Positions 14,554 to 24,435 of a stretch of DNA of 29,019 nt are shown here, piece after piece. The notes beneath the pieces were generated by a model. The model worked only from the letters and a program-made list of their open reading frames with translations, was not told where the DNA came from and did not search any database. Made by a program: the position numbers and the translations under genes. Within the stretch, counting starts at the first letter, position 1. Every line of letters begins with the position of its first letter. Origin of the DNA: Basidiobolus ranarum (taxonomy: Eukaryota > Basidiobolomycota > Basidiobolomycetes > Basidiobolales). The stretch lies in the NCBI GenBank assembly GCA_040143965.1, contig JASJQH010000108.1:1-29019 (forward strand), read 5' to 3'.

Positions 14554-14770
14554 TGCATTATTTAAAGGGGGGTAGACATAACATGGGTGTAAAAGTTGTG
14601 CAGATGTAATATTCAACTAAATAGCGGCGGATCGATGATTTTTCCAATTTTATATAAAGAGCTTGATTCCTCTGCCAGGTGCCTCTTTGTGCAATGAAAA
14701 TTTGCTAACCATAACATCTCCTCATGTCGATAAATTCTCTAGGGTAACGGCGGTTGGACATATAAGGTAT

Positions 14771-17104
14771 CTACTTCTTATTGCGGTCTAAATTCAACCG
14801 CATTACACCTGTGTTTGTGTTAGCAGCAGGTCTGCGTTTTGGTGTAGTAGGTGTTTTTGGTTTCTTGATTTGTGATGTGGGGATGGTGGAATTCAACGGA
14901 CCATTATTGTTATTACTGCCTACTGAATTAGCTGATATTCCAATTGGGTTATTTCCTTTCATTTTCTTGTTCATGACTCCTGCGTCAAGGTTCTCTGTAA
15001 CTGATTCCAGTTTGGTTTTGCCTAATAGAAGTGAAATAAAAAAATGGTTGGAAGTCTGAAACCACACGAAAAAGTTCACTAAGAGAGTTTGTAATTGAGT
15101 TTAAGAAGGGTATGAAGAGCCGATTCAAATTCAAAGGCAACTTGTCTTTGTCATTGCAAGTAGACATAATAATTTGGCCAATCCATGATTATAATATAAA
15201 TATTGAAGGGAGGAAACAGAACGCATATACTTGTTCTACATAGGAGAAATGGGCTTCATTCGATATGATTATAAGCTATCAATATATTCAAATAGGGTAA
15301 CACTAAAGGTACCACATGAATGAAACTAAGCGCATCTAGAATTTCGATAAGGGCACTCTAACTGTAGATCAAAGGGTAGGAGGATTGGGAAAGCTACGAT
15401 TCAATTGTTGGACTCCTTCTTACCTAAAACTGGTGATTCCTCATTCATATGCAGCGATTCAGCATGGGGAGCAGGTGAGCCTTCTTGCTTGATAACGATT
15501 GAGCCCCCGCTTTCATTCATTTCATTGCTGGAGTTTTGAGGACCGGGGGACGGTTTCCCTATGGGGTGTATGGATGAAAAACTGGGGGTGGAGAGAGTGG
15601 AGATATTATTTATCGTAGGTTGCAGAGGCATACCGTTAGGAGCATTGAAATTCCCATTGATTCCAACAATTCGATTCTGAACGTTTCGAAGAGCTTCCGC
15701 GTATTTTTGTAATGATTCTAATATTGATAGGAAGATTAAGCCAATATCCAAGAAGATTCTTACAGTGTAGAACTTACGAATGGCGCCTGTGTTGAACTCT
15801 AAACTATATGAGATGAGGTCTCGCATATGGAAGATCACTTCGGATATCTAACACAACACAATTATCATTGAGCTGACATGATATGAAAGGTAGCAATACA
15901 GTATGTAAGTACCTCTAGACATCTCATTGTCTTGATAGGAACACCATATTCATTAACACACGATGGCGGAAGGTCGATTAGATCATCATCGCTGTTACTA
16001 GCTTTCATCTTGGGCTTGCCCGAGGCATCTTTGGCATCGCTTGCTTGCTGGGCAAGACTCAACAAAAAACTTCGAGATAAATACTCATTATGGTGACTGC
16101 TGTGGAACTCCATCAGCTCTATCTTAAGTTGTGCGTTGAAAGCTACTCGAAGTATTCCACTAACGGTAACCTTTAAAGGTGTAAGTAGCGTTGAATGTCG
16201 CGTGTAAGTGATAATCAGCTTACCTGAACATCGTTATCGAAATGGTAGATAAAGTTGGCTCGTGTGCACTCAACAACATGTGATTCATTTGGAAGTACGT
16301 ATTCTTGTGGGTTTTCCAGCGTAAGGTTCATTTCAGTTACGCCGGATTCAAAATTGATCAAGTAAAATCTCGGTAATAAGGAGGTGTTCAACTCTGTGAA
16401 GTGTGGGAGGGTTAGTACCCAATGGATACTAAGTCAACTGCCAAAATATACATACCAAAAACCCGCACATCTTTGAATTGTGAATTACGAACTGAATACT
16501 TCATAAGCCCCGACTCTGCGTAAAACTCTGAAGTAAACTTTCGCCAGTGTTCAATATCAAATTTGGAGGCCTAACGGGTATAATTTAGCATATATATGAT
16601 GATTCGGCTCAGAAGCACATCGAAGATACTACCTCTGACATCGGTGATAGATGTTCTCCGTACTGAACTAATCGATACACGGCTGCGCCAGGGATAGCAG
16701 GTCTAAATTTTGTATTTGAATGTCAGATCAATGGGTTTCACGAATTTAGCAAGTTTTACTAAGACTCACGTAGTTTGAGCTCCATTAGGTACAGCTAGAT
16801 TAACTGGAACAGAGGAAGCTCGCGCCGCATTGGTCACAACGGGTGAAGGAACAGAAGAGGGTATATTGGATAATTGTGGAGTTTGTTGCAACTGTTGTGG
16901 TTGCTGTATTCCCTGGGGAAGAGGTTGGCCATTTGGCATTGAAGCATTTCCCCCAAGCCCCTGCATAAATTGAGGAGCCATTTGGGGTTGACCGACTTGC
17001 CCATTTGGTTGTCCATTTCTCATGGCAGCCTGTTGGAGAAACTGTCTTTGTCGAAGCAACTGCAGTTGCGCTTGATTAGGAACGAATTGCGTGGTAGTAG
17101 ACAT
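14771..17104 (-). CDS. LIM-binding transcription cofactor (LDB/SEUSS/PtaB-Adn1 type)
   Basis: Adaptor with a LIM_bind domain; fungal relatives (Aspergillus PtaB, S. pombe Adn1, yeast/Candida Mfg1) partner with Flo8/SomA-type regulators in adhesion, filamentation and development. Minus-strand exons: 17104-16770, 16702-16633, 16570-16456, 16393-16224, 16170-15913, 15847-15778, 15717-15424, 15021-14771; 520 residues. The N terminus (1-115) is rich in Gln, Asn, Pro and Gly. The LIM_bind region (about 118-330) has AVYRLVQYGEHLSP, KFDIEHWRKFTSEFYAESG, LPRFYLINFESGVTEM, an ANFIYHFDND segment and IKTMRCLEISEVIFHMRDLI. The tail is Ser/Pro-rich with a basic KKPKTPTTPKRR motif, a likely nuclear localisation signal. 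The 402-nt last intron (15022-15423) is far longer than the others and could hide an exon. The intron at 15718-15777 is 60 nt with no in-frame stop. Confidence 0.9.
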
Positions 17105-17946
17105 TTTATAAAATTGAGTTATGATTATCTGAGGGGTTTTGAGTTTTGCAAAATATAGTCTATAGTTTCAAGAATCGGGAGGTTGGTCTGGTAGTCTTTA
17201 AACAAGACCGATTTTGATGGTTTTTTCAAAAAGAAAGAAATATTTAGACCAGGATCAATAACAGTTGTGGATATGCCTTGGCAAGGGAAAACTGTTACAA
17301 AAGATAGGAAAAGGAGTATATAGATACACAAAGTATAATTGAACGTGGTGAATTGGCTACTCAAACAAGGATAGCCGAAAGGACTATGTATTTAAAAAGT
17401 TAAAGCTTACACAATCAAAAAATATGAGGATTTCGAGGGCATATATTAAGGTGTTTCTTATTGAACATAGAAAGTATGTCACCTGGGCTTTTCAAATCAG
17501 ACCCCTGCTCACTATTGGATATAGGTTTGGTGTTTGGATTGATTTCTTTATTGGTCAGGAATTATCGCGTTTTACCAGAGAGAAATTGGACCTAACCAAA
17601 TCCAATTAGAGAAAACTGTCAACCGCGTTGAAGCTTACTAATGTACAAAGAGGGAGCAAAAAGTAGGAAAATCAATGATTAGCAGTAAGGGTTAGGGCTA
17701 AGGGGGAGTATATTATTCCAGGCTTAAGGTTAGACTTTATATAGCACAGTTGTATACATTGTTCACCAACTAATAATATTTATTAGCTGAAGTGGAATAA
17801 CACAGTCCGAAAAATCCGAATTTCCGATAGAGTATGTGAAACGTTCATGATTATCGAGACTGATTTGAGTGTTTTTTGACGAATGCTCGTGAATCCTGGC
17901 TTGACTCAATATTCCTTAAATAGAGTTTCTATTTTGCTGCTCACAC
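17105..17946. other. Divergent intergenic region: LIM-binding gene and NAPE-PLD
   Basis: About 840 bases between two genes transcribed away from each other, so it should carry both promoters. It contains a degenerate telomere-like tract at 17686-17706. Short open frames here lack ATG starts or recognisable domains. I see nothing else that I can support. Confidence 0.6.
17686..17706 (+). repeat. Degenerate telomere-like tract (TTAGGG strand)
   Basis: The sequence TAAGGGTTAGGGCTAAGGGGG reads as three to four variant TTAGGG units, G-rich strand on top. It lies 260 bases upstream of the NAPE-PLD start and 582 bases upstream of the LIM-binding start. TTAGGG-like sites in fungal promoters can bind telobox Myb proteins such as Tbf1; use here is unproven. 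Confidence 0.6.
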
Positions 17947-19449
17947 ATGAACTACGCCAAGCAACTTTCCAAGTTCAAATTGCTACCAAGTCAGGATGTT
18001 TTTATACAGTTTGTTGGAGTTATGCGAATTATACTAATGTCAACTTCAGACTTTACCTTAAACAGAAAAGCTTTCACAGGTTCAGTGACATTACTTGCAT
18101 TTGGAATGGGTATCGATAGTGATAGTGTGCCTGGAGAGGCTACAGCCGCCAATATTTCCGACCAAGAGTTCAAATATACAACTCAAAACCGTGAACATCA
18201 TCTCCCTAATGGGGGCTTTCGTAATCCTTGGAAGTCTTTCACAAATCATGGCTTCTGTGACATGTTCAGCCTTTTAAAAGATTATGATCGCCAAAGATGT
18301 TCCATTCCACCTAAGGAGCAGTTAGTTCCAGTTTTAACTCCAGATTTTGAGCTACTGAACAAGCCAGAGAAGACAGGATTTCAATTAACCTGGCTTGGAC
18401 ACGCTTGCTTTTTGTTACAAGTTGACGGTATCAACATATTATTTGACCCAGTATTTTCTGACAGGTAGCTTTTTGAAATCTTCTTTTCTGAAGACTCGCT
18501 AACGCTTTTGATTAAAAAGGTGCTCTCCAGTTCAGTTTGTCGGTCCAAAGAGATACACTCCACCTCCTTGTAAGATTGAAGAGCTTCCCAAGATTGACAT
18601 AGTGGTAATTAGTCATAATCAGTAAGTCGAAGTCTGTTTCATTATCTATTATCCAATGAACAAGTAACCGACCTTTGTATATAAGCTATGATCACTTGGA
18701 TTTGAATACAGTGAAAGCATTGGGAAATGGCCCACGTTACTTTGTACCTTTAGGAAACAAAAAATGGTTCGAGTCTACTGGAATTAAGAATGTTGTTGAG
18801 TGTGACTGGTGGGATGAGACTGAGGTCTCCTTAGAAGGAGAGAGGGACGTCAAAATTGTGTGTACTCCTTGCCAACATTTCACAGGTAAAGCCAGATGTC
18901 GTTCATTCTTTTCGAGCTCCTAGTCAACTTTATTTTGATAGGGCGTGGTGTACATGATCGATTCCAAACACTGTGGGCTAGTTGGTGCGTTATTACTAGG
19001 AATGAGGAGAAGTTTTATTTTGCTGGGTAAGAGATGGCTCCTTTATTTATACTTTTCTGCAAAATATTAAGCTCTCTTTTTGTAGTGATACTGGTTACCG
19101 CTCAGTTCCAAAGAACAAGGATGAAGAATCGGTACCATATTGTCCCGCCTTCTTGGAAATCGGACACAAGTACGGCCCCTTTGACCTTGCATGTATCCCT
19201 ATTGGAGCATATTCGCCACGCTGGTTCATGTCACCTATACACTGTTCACCCGAGGACGCTGTCAGAGTTCATGAGGATGTACAGTCAAAGAAATCCGTTG
19301 GAATGCATTGGGCCACATGGGTATTAACTGATGAAGATGTAACCGAGCCTCCTCGTAGGTTAAAGCAAGAGCTACAAAATCGAAAGCATAATGAAGAGGA
19401 CTTCATTACCATTGAAATAGGTCGTACAATACATGTACCAAAGAAATAA
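17947..19449 (+). CDS. FMP30: N-acyl-phosphatidylethanolamine phospholipase D (NAPE-PLD type)
   Basis: Zinc metallo-beta-lactamase-fold phosphodiesterase that hydrolyses N-acyl phosphatidylethanolamine to N-acylethanolamine and phosphatidic acid; the yeast member Fmp30 is a mitochondrial inner-membrane protein affecting cardiolipin. Exons: 17947-18464, 18520-18621, 18686-18885, 18942-19026, 19086-19449; 422 residues. The metal-binding set is complete: HNHYDH (about 205-210), His near 271 in CQHFTGRG, Asp near 303 in GDTGY, and His near 376 in GMHWATW. Other family landmarks are [34 protein letters not shown] and GAYSPRWFM. The N-terminal about 85 residues are basic and partly hydrophobic (about 17-32), compatible with organelle targeting. 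The ATG at 17947 is the first in the open frame, but later ATGs (for example after VGV) are possible. The exact substrate in this organism is inferred from the family. Confidence 0.93.
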
Positions 19450-19588
19450 TACCTATCATGAACTGACATATTGTGAAATACTCTCTGTTGAAATTATACT
19501 CAGCCTAGTCGAACACGCTAGTCTTTTGCTTTATGTTAAGCTGAGTTTCTCCATTGTTAGATTATGAATAGATTGTTATTTGAGGATA

Positions 19589-19594
19589 AATAAA
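19589..19594 (+). terminator. Candidate polyadenylation signal of the NAPE-PLD gene
   Basis: Canonical AATAAA 140 bases after the NAPE-PLD stop, inside the 208-base gap to the convergent HMG-CoA lyase gene. The two 3' ends are probably close together or overlapping. Confidence 0.4.
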
Positions 19595-19657
19595 GTATGT
19601 AATCAACTTTCTTTGAATGATTTTTATATTGAATAACACATGCATAGGTAATGAGAT

Positions 19658-21011
19658 TTAAAGATTAGCTTTACGGGTAATGGCTGTAGCTGCCCTAGAG
19701 CTATTAGACCGATTTAAAGAGCTAGATATAAAGTTTCCTGCTTCAATTAATTTATCCAAGTCAATTCCAGTTTCAACCCCAAGGCCATGAAGCATGTAGA
19801 CGACATCTTCAGTCGCTACATTACCAGTGGCTCCTTTAGCATAAGGACATCCTCCAAGACCAGCGGTAGAGCTGTCAACTACCCGAACTCCAAACTAACA
19901 ATAAATATCAAGGCTCTATTAGCTACTATAAAATACAAATCGGAGGTTGTTAATTACCTGAAGGGCGGCCAAGATGTTTGCTAGTGCTTGACCATACGTA
20001 TCGTGACAATGTACTGCCAGTTTTTCAACAGGAACTTCTTTGGCAACAGCTTCCAACATCTTCAAAGTGGAGGCTAGCAATGATTATCAATAAGTATTGT
20101 ACTACTTTCAAACCGAAATAGAATAAAAATTATTTACCAGGATTCCCAACTCCAATTGTATCCCCTAAAGAAATTTCATAACATCCCATATCATAGAGTT
20201 TCTTCGACACGTCGGCAACAACCTTGGGATCAACGTCTCCCTCGTACGGACATCCAACAACACAAGATACATAACTGTTGATTAAAAATAATTATTTCTA
20301 AACATTTCACACGAATGCAAAGTTCATTGATATCAAGTTATTTACCCTCTAATACGGACATTCTTCTCTTTGGCTTTGTCTACCACTGCACGAAAGCGTT
20401 CGAGACTTTCATCAATTGTACAGTTAATATTTCTCTTACTGAATGCTTCTGATGCAGCACCAAAGATAGCAACCTCCTCTGCATTGCAAGATAAAGCAGA
20501 TTCTAACCCTTTAACATTAGGAGCTAAGACTGGATAAGAGACACCGTTTTTACGGAGAATTTTGTTCATTACTTCAGTAGCATCTCGCATCTTTGAGTAG
20601 TTGTATAAATTATTATCATTCCCTCCATCATGCATATACATTAAATACATGCTCCTACCTGTGGAACAGCTTTCGGGGAGACGAAAGAGGTAGCTTCGAC
20701 TACCTTGAGTCCAGTTTCAGAGAGTTTGTTTATGAAAGCAATTTTTGTATCAGTGGGTACAAAAGTTTTCTCATTTTGTAGACCGTCCCTAGGTCCAACT
20801 TCTACGACCTTTACTTTCTGTCCACGGAGCTGTTTTAAAGAGTTTTTAGTTGAGGTACCTCCAAACTGATCTATAACAAAAATAACTATACTTGAGCAAG
20901 GCTATTGTCTACCACTGGGGAAACAATAGAAACGAAATTTCTTCGGCTTCCTCTGGTAAAGACAGCGGCGGCACTTTTTACCAGAGTTAGTGAATTTCGT
21001 ATTCCAGGCAT
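19658..21011 (-). CDS. HMGCL: Hydroxymethylglutaryl-CoA lyase, mitochondrial
   Basis: Cleaves HMG-CoA to acetoacetate and acetyl-CoA, the last step of leucine breakdown, in the mitochondrial matrix. Minus-strand exons: 21011-20925 (end uncertain), 20865-20659, 20590-20346, 20274-20138, 20073-19958, 19894-19658; about 342 residues. TIM-barrel landmarks: [13 protein letters not shown] with the catalytic Arg-Asp pair, [55 protein letters not shown], the metal-binding [12 protein letters not shown], and the signature Cys in [14 protein letters not shown]. The N terminus ([16 protein letters not shown], then RGSRRNF) is basic and free of acidic residues, typical of a mitochondrial presequence. The protein ends RKANL, so there is no peroxisomal SKL/CKL tail. 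The first junction is ambiguous: a 59-nt intron 20866-20924 with a GTTTCC donor, or a GTTTCT donor nine bases earlier in the transcript. Confidence 0.92.
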
Positions 21012-21288
21012 AGTTACGAAGGAAGGGACAGAAGGCTTAGCAACACTCAATCAACGAAACTTCTTTAAAAATGGGGCACCTAAGAGCTAATTCCAAGTCA
21101 TGCCACCGTGCGAATATACAATATAAATATATTTCAAAGCCCTCCTGGTTGGTTGGACCTGCTTTCTCACGATACAGTGGTTATCACGAGACTCCGAGTA
21201 AAACCAGTCAAATATTTTATATTTATGTGATTAATCATTTACACTTAAAACTCTGACGTATGCTGAAGTATGTAGTATTTTCAACCCG

Positions 21289-21951
21289 ATGTCTTGCTCA
21301 AACGGCGTGGCATTTGTGACAGTTGGCTCTACCGGATTTGATAACCTAATTTCAAAAGTAGTTACCTCTGAATTTACTCAAGAACTAGAAAAACTTGGAT
21401 ACTCATCCCTTATAGTTCAATATGGAAGCAGCTCCCAAGTATTCCCCAAAGAACTTCCTAACGGAAAACTAGAAATATCTGGGTACGATTACAAATCCAC
21501 AATTCAATTAGATTTAGAGAAAGCTCACCTAGTGATTAGTCATGCTGGTACGTGTTTATACGTCTTTACTACCTGCTTTGTCAAAACCAAGTTAGTTATT
21601 CACATATGGCACACTTATACAAACTTATCTATAGGTTCAGGCTCAATAATTGATGCTTTAAGAATGGGCAAACCTCTGATAGTTGTAGTTAATGAAACAC
21701 TGATGGATAACCACCAACTTGAATTAGCTAAGAAGTTAAGTTCAGAAGGGTATTTGATCTATACCACCGTCAGGTAGGGTTAACCAGTATTGTATCAACT
21801 AGTAACAAAAAGACTCAAACATTTTCTGTGTTTCTGCAGTGAATTATCGGATTGTTTACGCTCTCGTAAATATGAAAACTTGACACCTTTTCCAGAAGCA
21901 AAAACCCAAATTTTCGGCGACTTTTTGGATGCGGCAATAGGGTTTAGTTGA
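21289..21951 (+). CDS. ALG13: UDP-GlcNAc transferase catalytic subunit ALG13
   Basis: Cytosolic subunit of the Alg13/Alg14 enzyme at the ER membrane, which adds the second GlcNAc to dolichol-PP-GlcNAc in N-glycan precursor synthesis. Exons: 21289-21547, 21635-21773, 21840-21951; 169 residues, close to the small fungal Alg13 form (about 200) without extra domains. GT28-type C-terminal domain landmarks: FVTVGSTGFDNLI near the N terminus, then LEKAHLVISHAGSGSIIDAL and GKPLIVVVNETLMDNHQLELA, the UDP-GlcNAc binding segment. The 87-nt first intron (21548-21634) has no stop in frame, so retention would add 29 residues in the middle of the SHAGSGS motif and probably inactivate the protein; splicing restores the family motif. 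It is divergent from HMG-CoA lyase, with 277 bases between start codons. Confidence 0.93.
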
Positions 21952-22092
21952 ATATTTTATTAAAATATCCACTTGACCAGAAACCAAGAATAAAGTTGAC
22001 TTAATCTTAGCCGAACACTAGTAATCTAATTCGTACTTGACACGAGAAAATAAGCCGCCAAACACTGTTTGGTATTTTTAATGTCCGATGAC

Positions 22093-22099
22093 TATATAT
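22093..22099 (+). promoter_or_regulatory. Candidate TATA box of the first CE4 gene
   Basis: TATATAT lies about 40 bases upstream of the ATG at 22138, a spacing that suits a short 5' UTR. The oppositely oriented paralogue has a similar site. Support is motif and position only. Confidence 0.35.
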
Positions 22100-22137
22100 T
22101 TACCTCGTCAAATAGTCACATTCATTATCATTCCACG

Positions 22138-22891
22138 ATGCTTACACTTAAGGCCATTTCTTTGATTTGCACTGTCCTTTGCGCCACCTACGCTTATCCA
22201 AATATAGACAAGCGTCAAGTACCGATCGGCACTAGTATCTCGCAATGTCTCCCAGGCCAAGTCGCTATCACTTTTGATGATGGTCCTTCCAATTTCACCC
22301 ATCCACTGCTAGACACACTTTCGAGTTTCGGAGCCCGGTCAACATTTTTCGTAGTGGGTTCAAGTGAGTTGATGTTTATTGTAATTCATATTTTCACTGG
22401 AGACTAACTATCCTTTAGTGATTGAGGAGAACTCCTCAGCTCTGCTTCGCGCTTATCGTGAAGGACACCAAATCGGCTTGCATACCTGGTCACATGCAAA
22501 CCTCAACCATCTCACAGAAGCAAGTATACACGATGAAATGACAAAGGTTTCTGATGCAGTCGCTGGAGTTATTGGTGTAAGGCCTCGCTTCGTGCGTTGT
22601 CCTTATGGGTCGTGCGATGAACGAGTGTTGAGGATCTTAGGAGATATGGGATACAAGATTGTCAACTGGAATTTAGACACAGATGACTGGCGTACACTGA
22701 GCCCCGACCATACCATCAAAGCCTATGAGAATGCCTTAACCGACAAAAATGAAGGATTTATCTCTCTGCAGCACGATATATACGAAACTACAATTAGTGC
22801 AGTGCCAAGGATTATACAAACCATTAGACTTCGAGGGTTTGAGACCAACACAGTAGCAGACTGTTTGAATGATAACCATGCATATTTTTGA
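22138..22891 (+). CDS. Secreted polysaccharide deacetylase (CE4, chitin deacetylase-like), paralogue 1
   Basis: Metal-dependent deacetylase acting on N-acetylglucosamine polymers, most likely wall chitin, producing chitosan. Exons 22138-22363 and 22419-22891; 232 residues. A signal peptide (about 1-18, hydrophobic LKAISLICTVLCATYA) is followed by YPNIDKR, a likely Kex2-type propeptide cut after KR. CE4 motifs: TFDDGP (Asp 47-48), HTWSH (His 97 and 101, metal ligands), motif 3 as RCPYGSC (135-141) instead of the usual RPPYG, NWNLDTDDW, and LQHD near the C terminus. All catalytic Asp/His residues are present. Nothing suggests a GPI anchor or a chitin-binding module. The intron falls after FFVVGS in phase 1, the same place as in the neighbour. 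An earlier in-frame ATG at 22081 would put the signal peptide internally, so 22138 is preferred. Confidence 0.92.
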
Positions 22892-23046
22892 GAATCTGTT
22901 TGAGAATCTCTTACTCATACCGCTTATTTATCTAGATTAGCTGATTTCGATAATTATATTTATTCATTTTGATAGCTCTATCGTACAGCAATCAGTTAAA
23001 TACGCTATTTATTCATTTCCACAATAGTCAAATAATTAAATTAAAT

Positions 23047-23820
23047 TTAGAAATACAATTCGGAGTCACCCAAGCACTCGCCCATATTAACAGGTTTGAA
23101 TCCATATCGTCTAATGTTATCAATGATACTGGCAGTAGCTTTAATAGTGGTCTCATGGATATCGTGCTGTAGAGCAATAAAGCTATCTGTGTTGGCATTA
23201 GCCACCGAAAGAGTTTCCCGGTAGGTATCCACAGTTTTTTCGGTGCTCTTATTTTCCCAATCCTTGGTATCAAGATTCCAATGAATTACCTTAAGATTTT
23301 TTTTACCCAGCACTGCTAAAGCAGCAGCATCACAAGCTCCATAGGGACAGCGGATATACTGAGGCTTCTTTCCGATGGCATTCTCAATTGCGGTCGCGGC
23401 CAAGTCTACTTCGCTTTCAATAGCTGGACCTAGGAGAGTATCTAAGTTGGCGTGGGTATAGGTATGGGAAGCGATGTGATGCCCTTCGTTGAGAGCTTTC
23501 AATACGATTTCTGGATTCTGCTCAACCACTACATTTTCTATATTAGTTGAAGTTTAATTTTCACGTAAATATTGATAGAACTTACTGGTTCCCACGACGA
23601 AGAATGTTGCACTAACACCTGCTGTCTTCAGGATTCCCAATAGCTCTTCAGTAAGCACAGTCGCAGGTCCATCATCAAATGTCAAAGCCACCATACCGCT
23701 GTTGACACAGCGTTCATATCTTACACCAGGCTGAACAACACGTTTAACCAACGGATAGGACTCGACATGTAAGAGAGTTAAGAGTAACAAGGAAATTGAG
23801 AAGCTTATCTTGAAATTCAT
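23047..23820 (-). CDS. Secreted polysaccharide deacetylase (CE4, chitin deacetylase-like), paralogue 2
   Basis: Second CE4 enzyme, tail to tail with the first and only 155 bases from it. Minus-strand exons are 23820-23586 and 23537-23047; 241 residues. Signal peptide about 1-21 (FKISFSISLLLLTLLHVES), then YPLVKR with a dibasic KR as in the paralogue. Motifs: LTFDDGP (Asp 49-50), HTYTH (His 103 and 107), RCPYGAC (141-147) with the same altered motif 3, HWNLDTKDW and LQHDIHETT. The C terminus GECLGDSELYF matches the usual fungal CE4 ending; the Cys there probably pairs with the Cys just before LTFDDGP. The intron position and phase match paralogue 1, so the pair comes from a duplication, but the proteins have diverged well beyond a recent copy. 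The substrate is inferred to be chitin. Confidence 0.92.
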
Positions 23821-24435
23821 TTTTTCACTTCTAGGAATGTATCGATATAGTGTTTGAAAACCGTTGAGTGAGTTATATAGATTTTCAGTTGCGGCTTTAC
23901 TCGTACCTTTAACACCATATAATGTTGGTATGATAGGGGCGCATTACGTTGGAATACCTGCTTCCTGTATTTACATAAACTTCCGAACCTTCTCTCTAAG
24001 GAACTCCATATGTAGAGGTTGTATACATATCATGCACTGGACGGGGTAACCCCAAGAACAAAGTAAACATCTAGGTTTAAGGAATCCAATACAAACTGTA
24101 TAAAATGAACCACTATCTTGGCCATGTACCTGCGCGTTAAATCCCCTCATCAACCCCTCAACTTTATTCTTAAAAGGGGATAATTCACAGGAATGCTTTT
24201 GTTATCACCGAAAATTACTTCAGTCAAGTGAGTTTGTTTTCAATTTGGAATCACTCATCATTAGGTCTTTTGTACAAACATCATTATTGTGGTCACGTTC
24301 ACGTACCCGTTATCATTACCTAATAGTAATAAGGGATCTTGCTCTATGTTTGTAATATGCAAATGACCGTATATAAATATAAATATATATTCTTTAAAAT
24401 AGTTGCAAAGTGAGCTAATGTTTATTTATTCAATA
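23821..24435. other. Intergenic region between CE4 paralogue 2 and the quinone oxidoreductase
   Basis: Holds the promoter side of CE4 paralogue 2 and the 3' flank of the oxidoreductase, both on the minus strand. A minus-strand TATA candidate lies at 23873-23879, and an AT-rich stretch at about 24370-24405 probably marks the oxidoreductase 3' end. I see no gene. Confidence 0.55.
23873..23879 (-). promoter_or_regulatory. Candidate TATA box of the second CE4 gene
   Basis: TATATAA on the minus strand, 53-59 bases upstream of the ATG at 23820. The first CE4 gene has a comparable site about 40 bases from its start, which would fit inducible, TATA-driven genes for secreted enzymes. This is motif and position only. 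Confidence 0.4.

Larger units (their letters stand above)
13421..14770. other. Long upstream region of the two-domain regulator gene
   Basis: About 1.35 kb lies between the start of the two-domain gene and the stop of the LIM-binding gene, both on the minus strand. It is the longest intergenic space between adjacent genes here and contains no supported gene. It holds five GGAT-hexamer copies (13995-14024), a 15-base direct repeat (14159-14173 and 14185-14199), a CCTAAACCCAAACCCA stretch (about 14265-14280) and a purine tract (14526-14553). Its size would fit a complex promoter or long 5' UTR for a regulator, which is inference. Confidence 0.55.

Noticed and set aside
17125-17364. Minus-strand open frame with a signal-peptide-like stretch
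   Set aside because: It begins at TTG rather than ATG, is only 79 codons, has no recognisable domain and lies in the promoter side of the LIM-binding gene.
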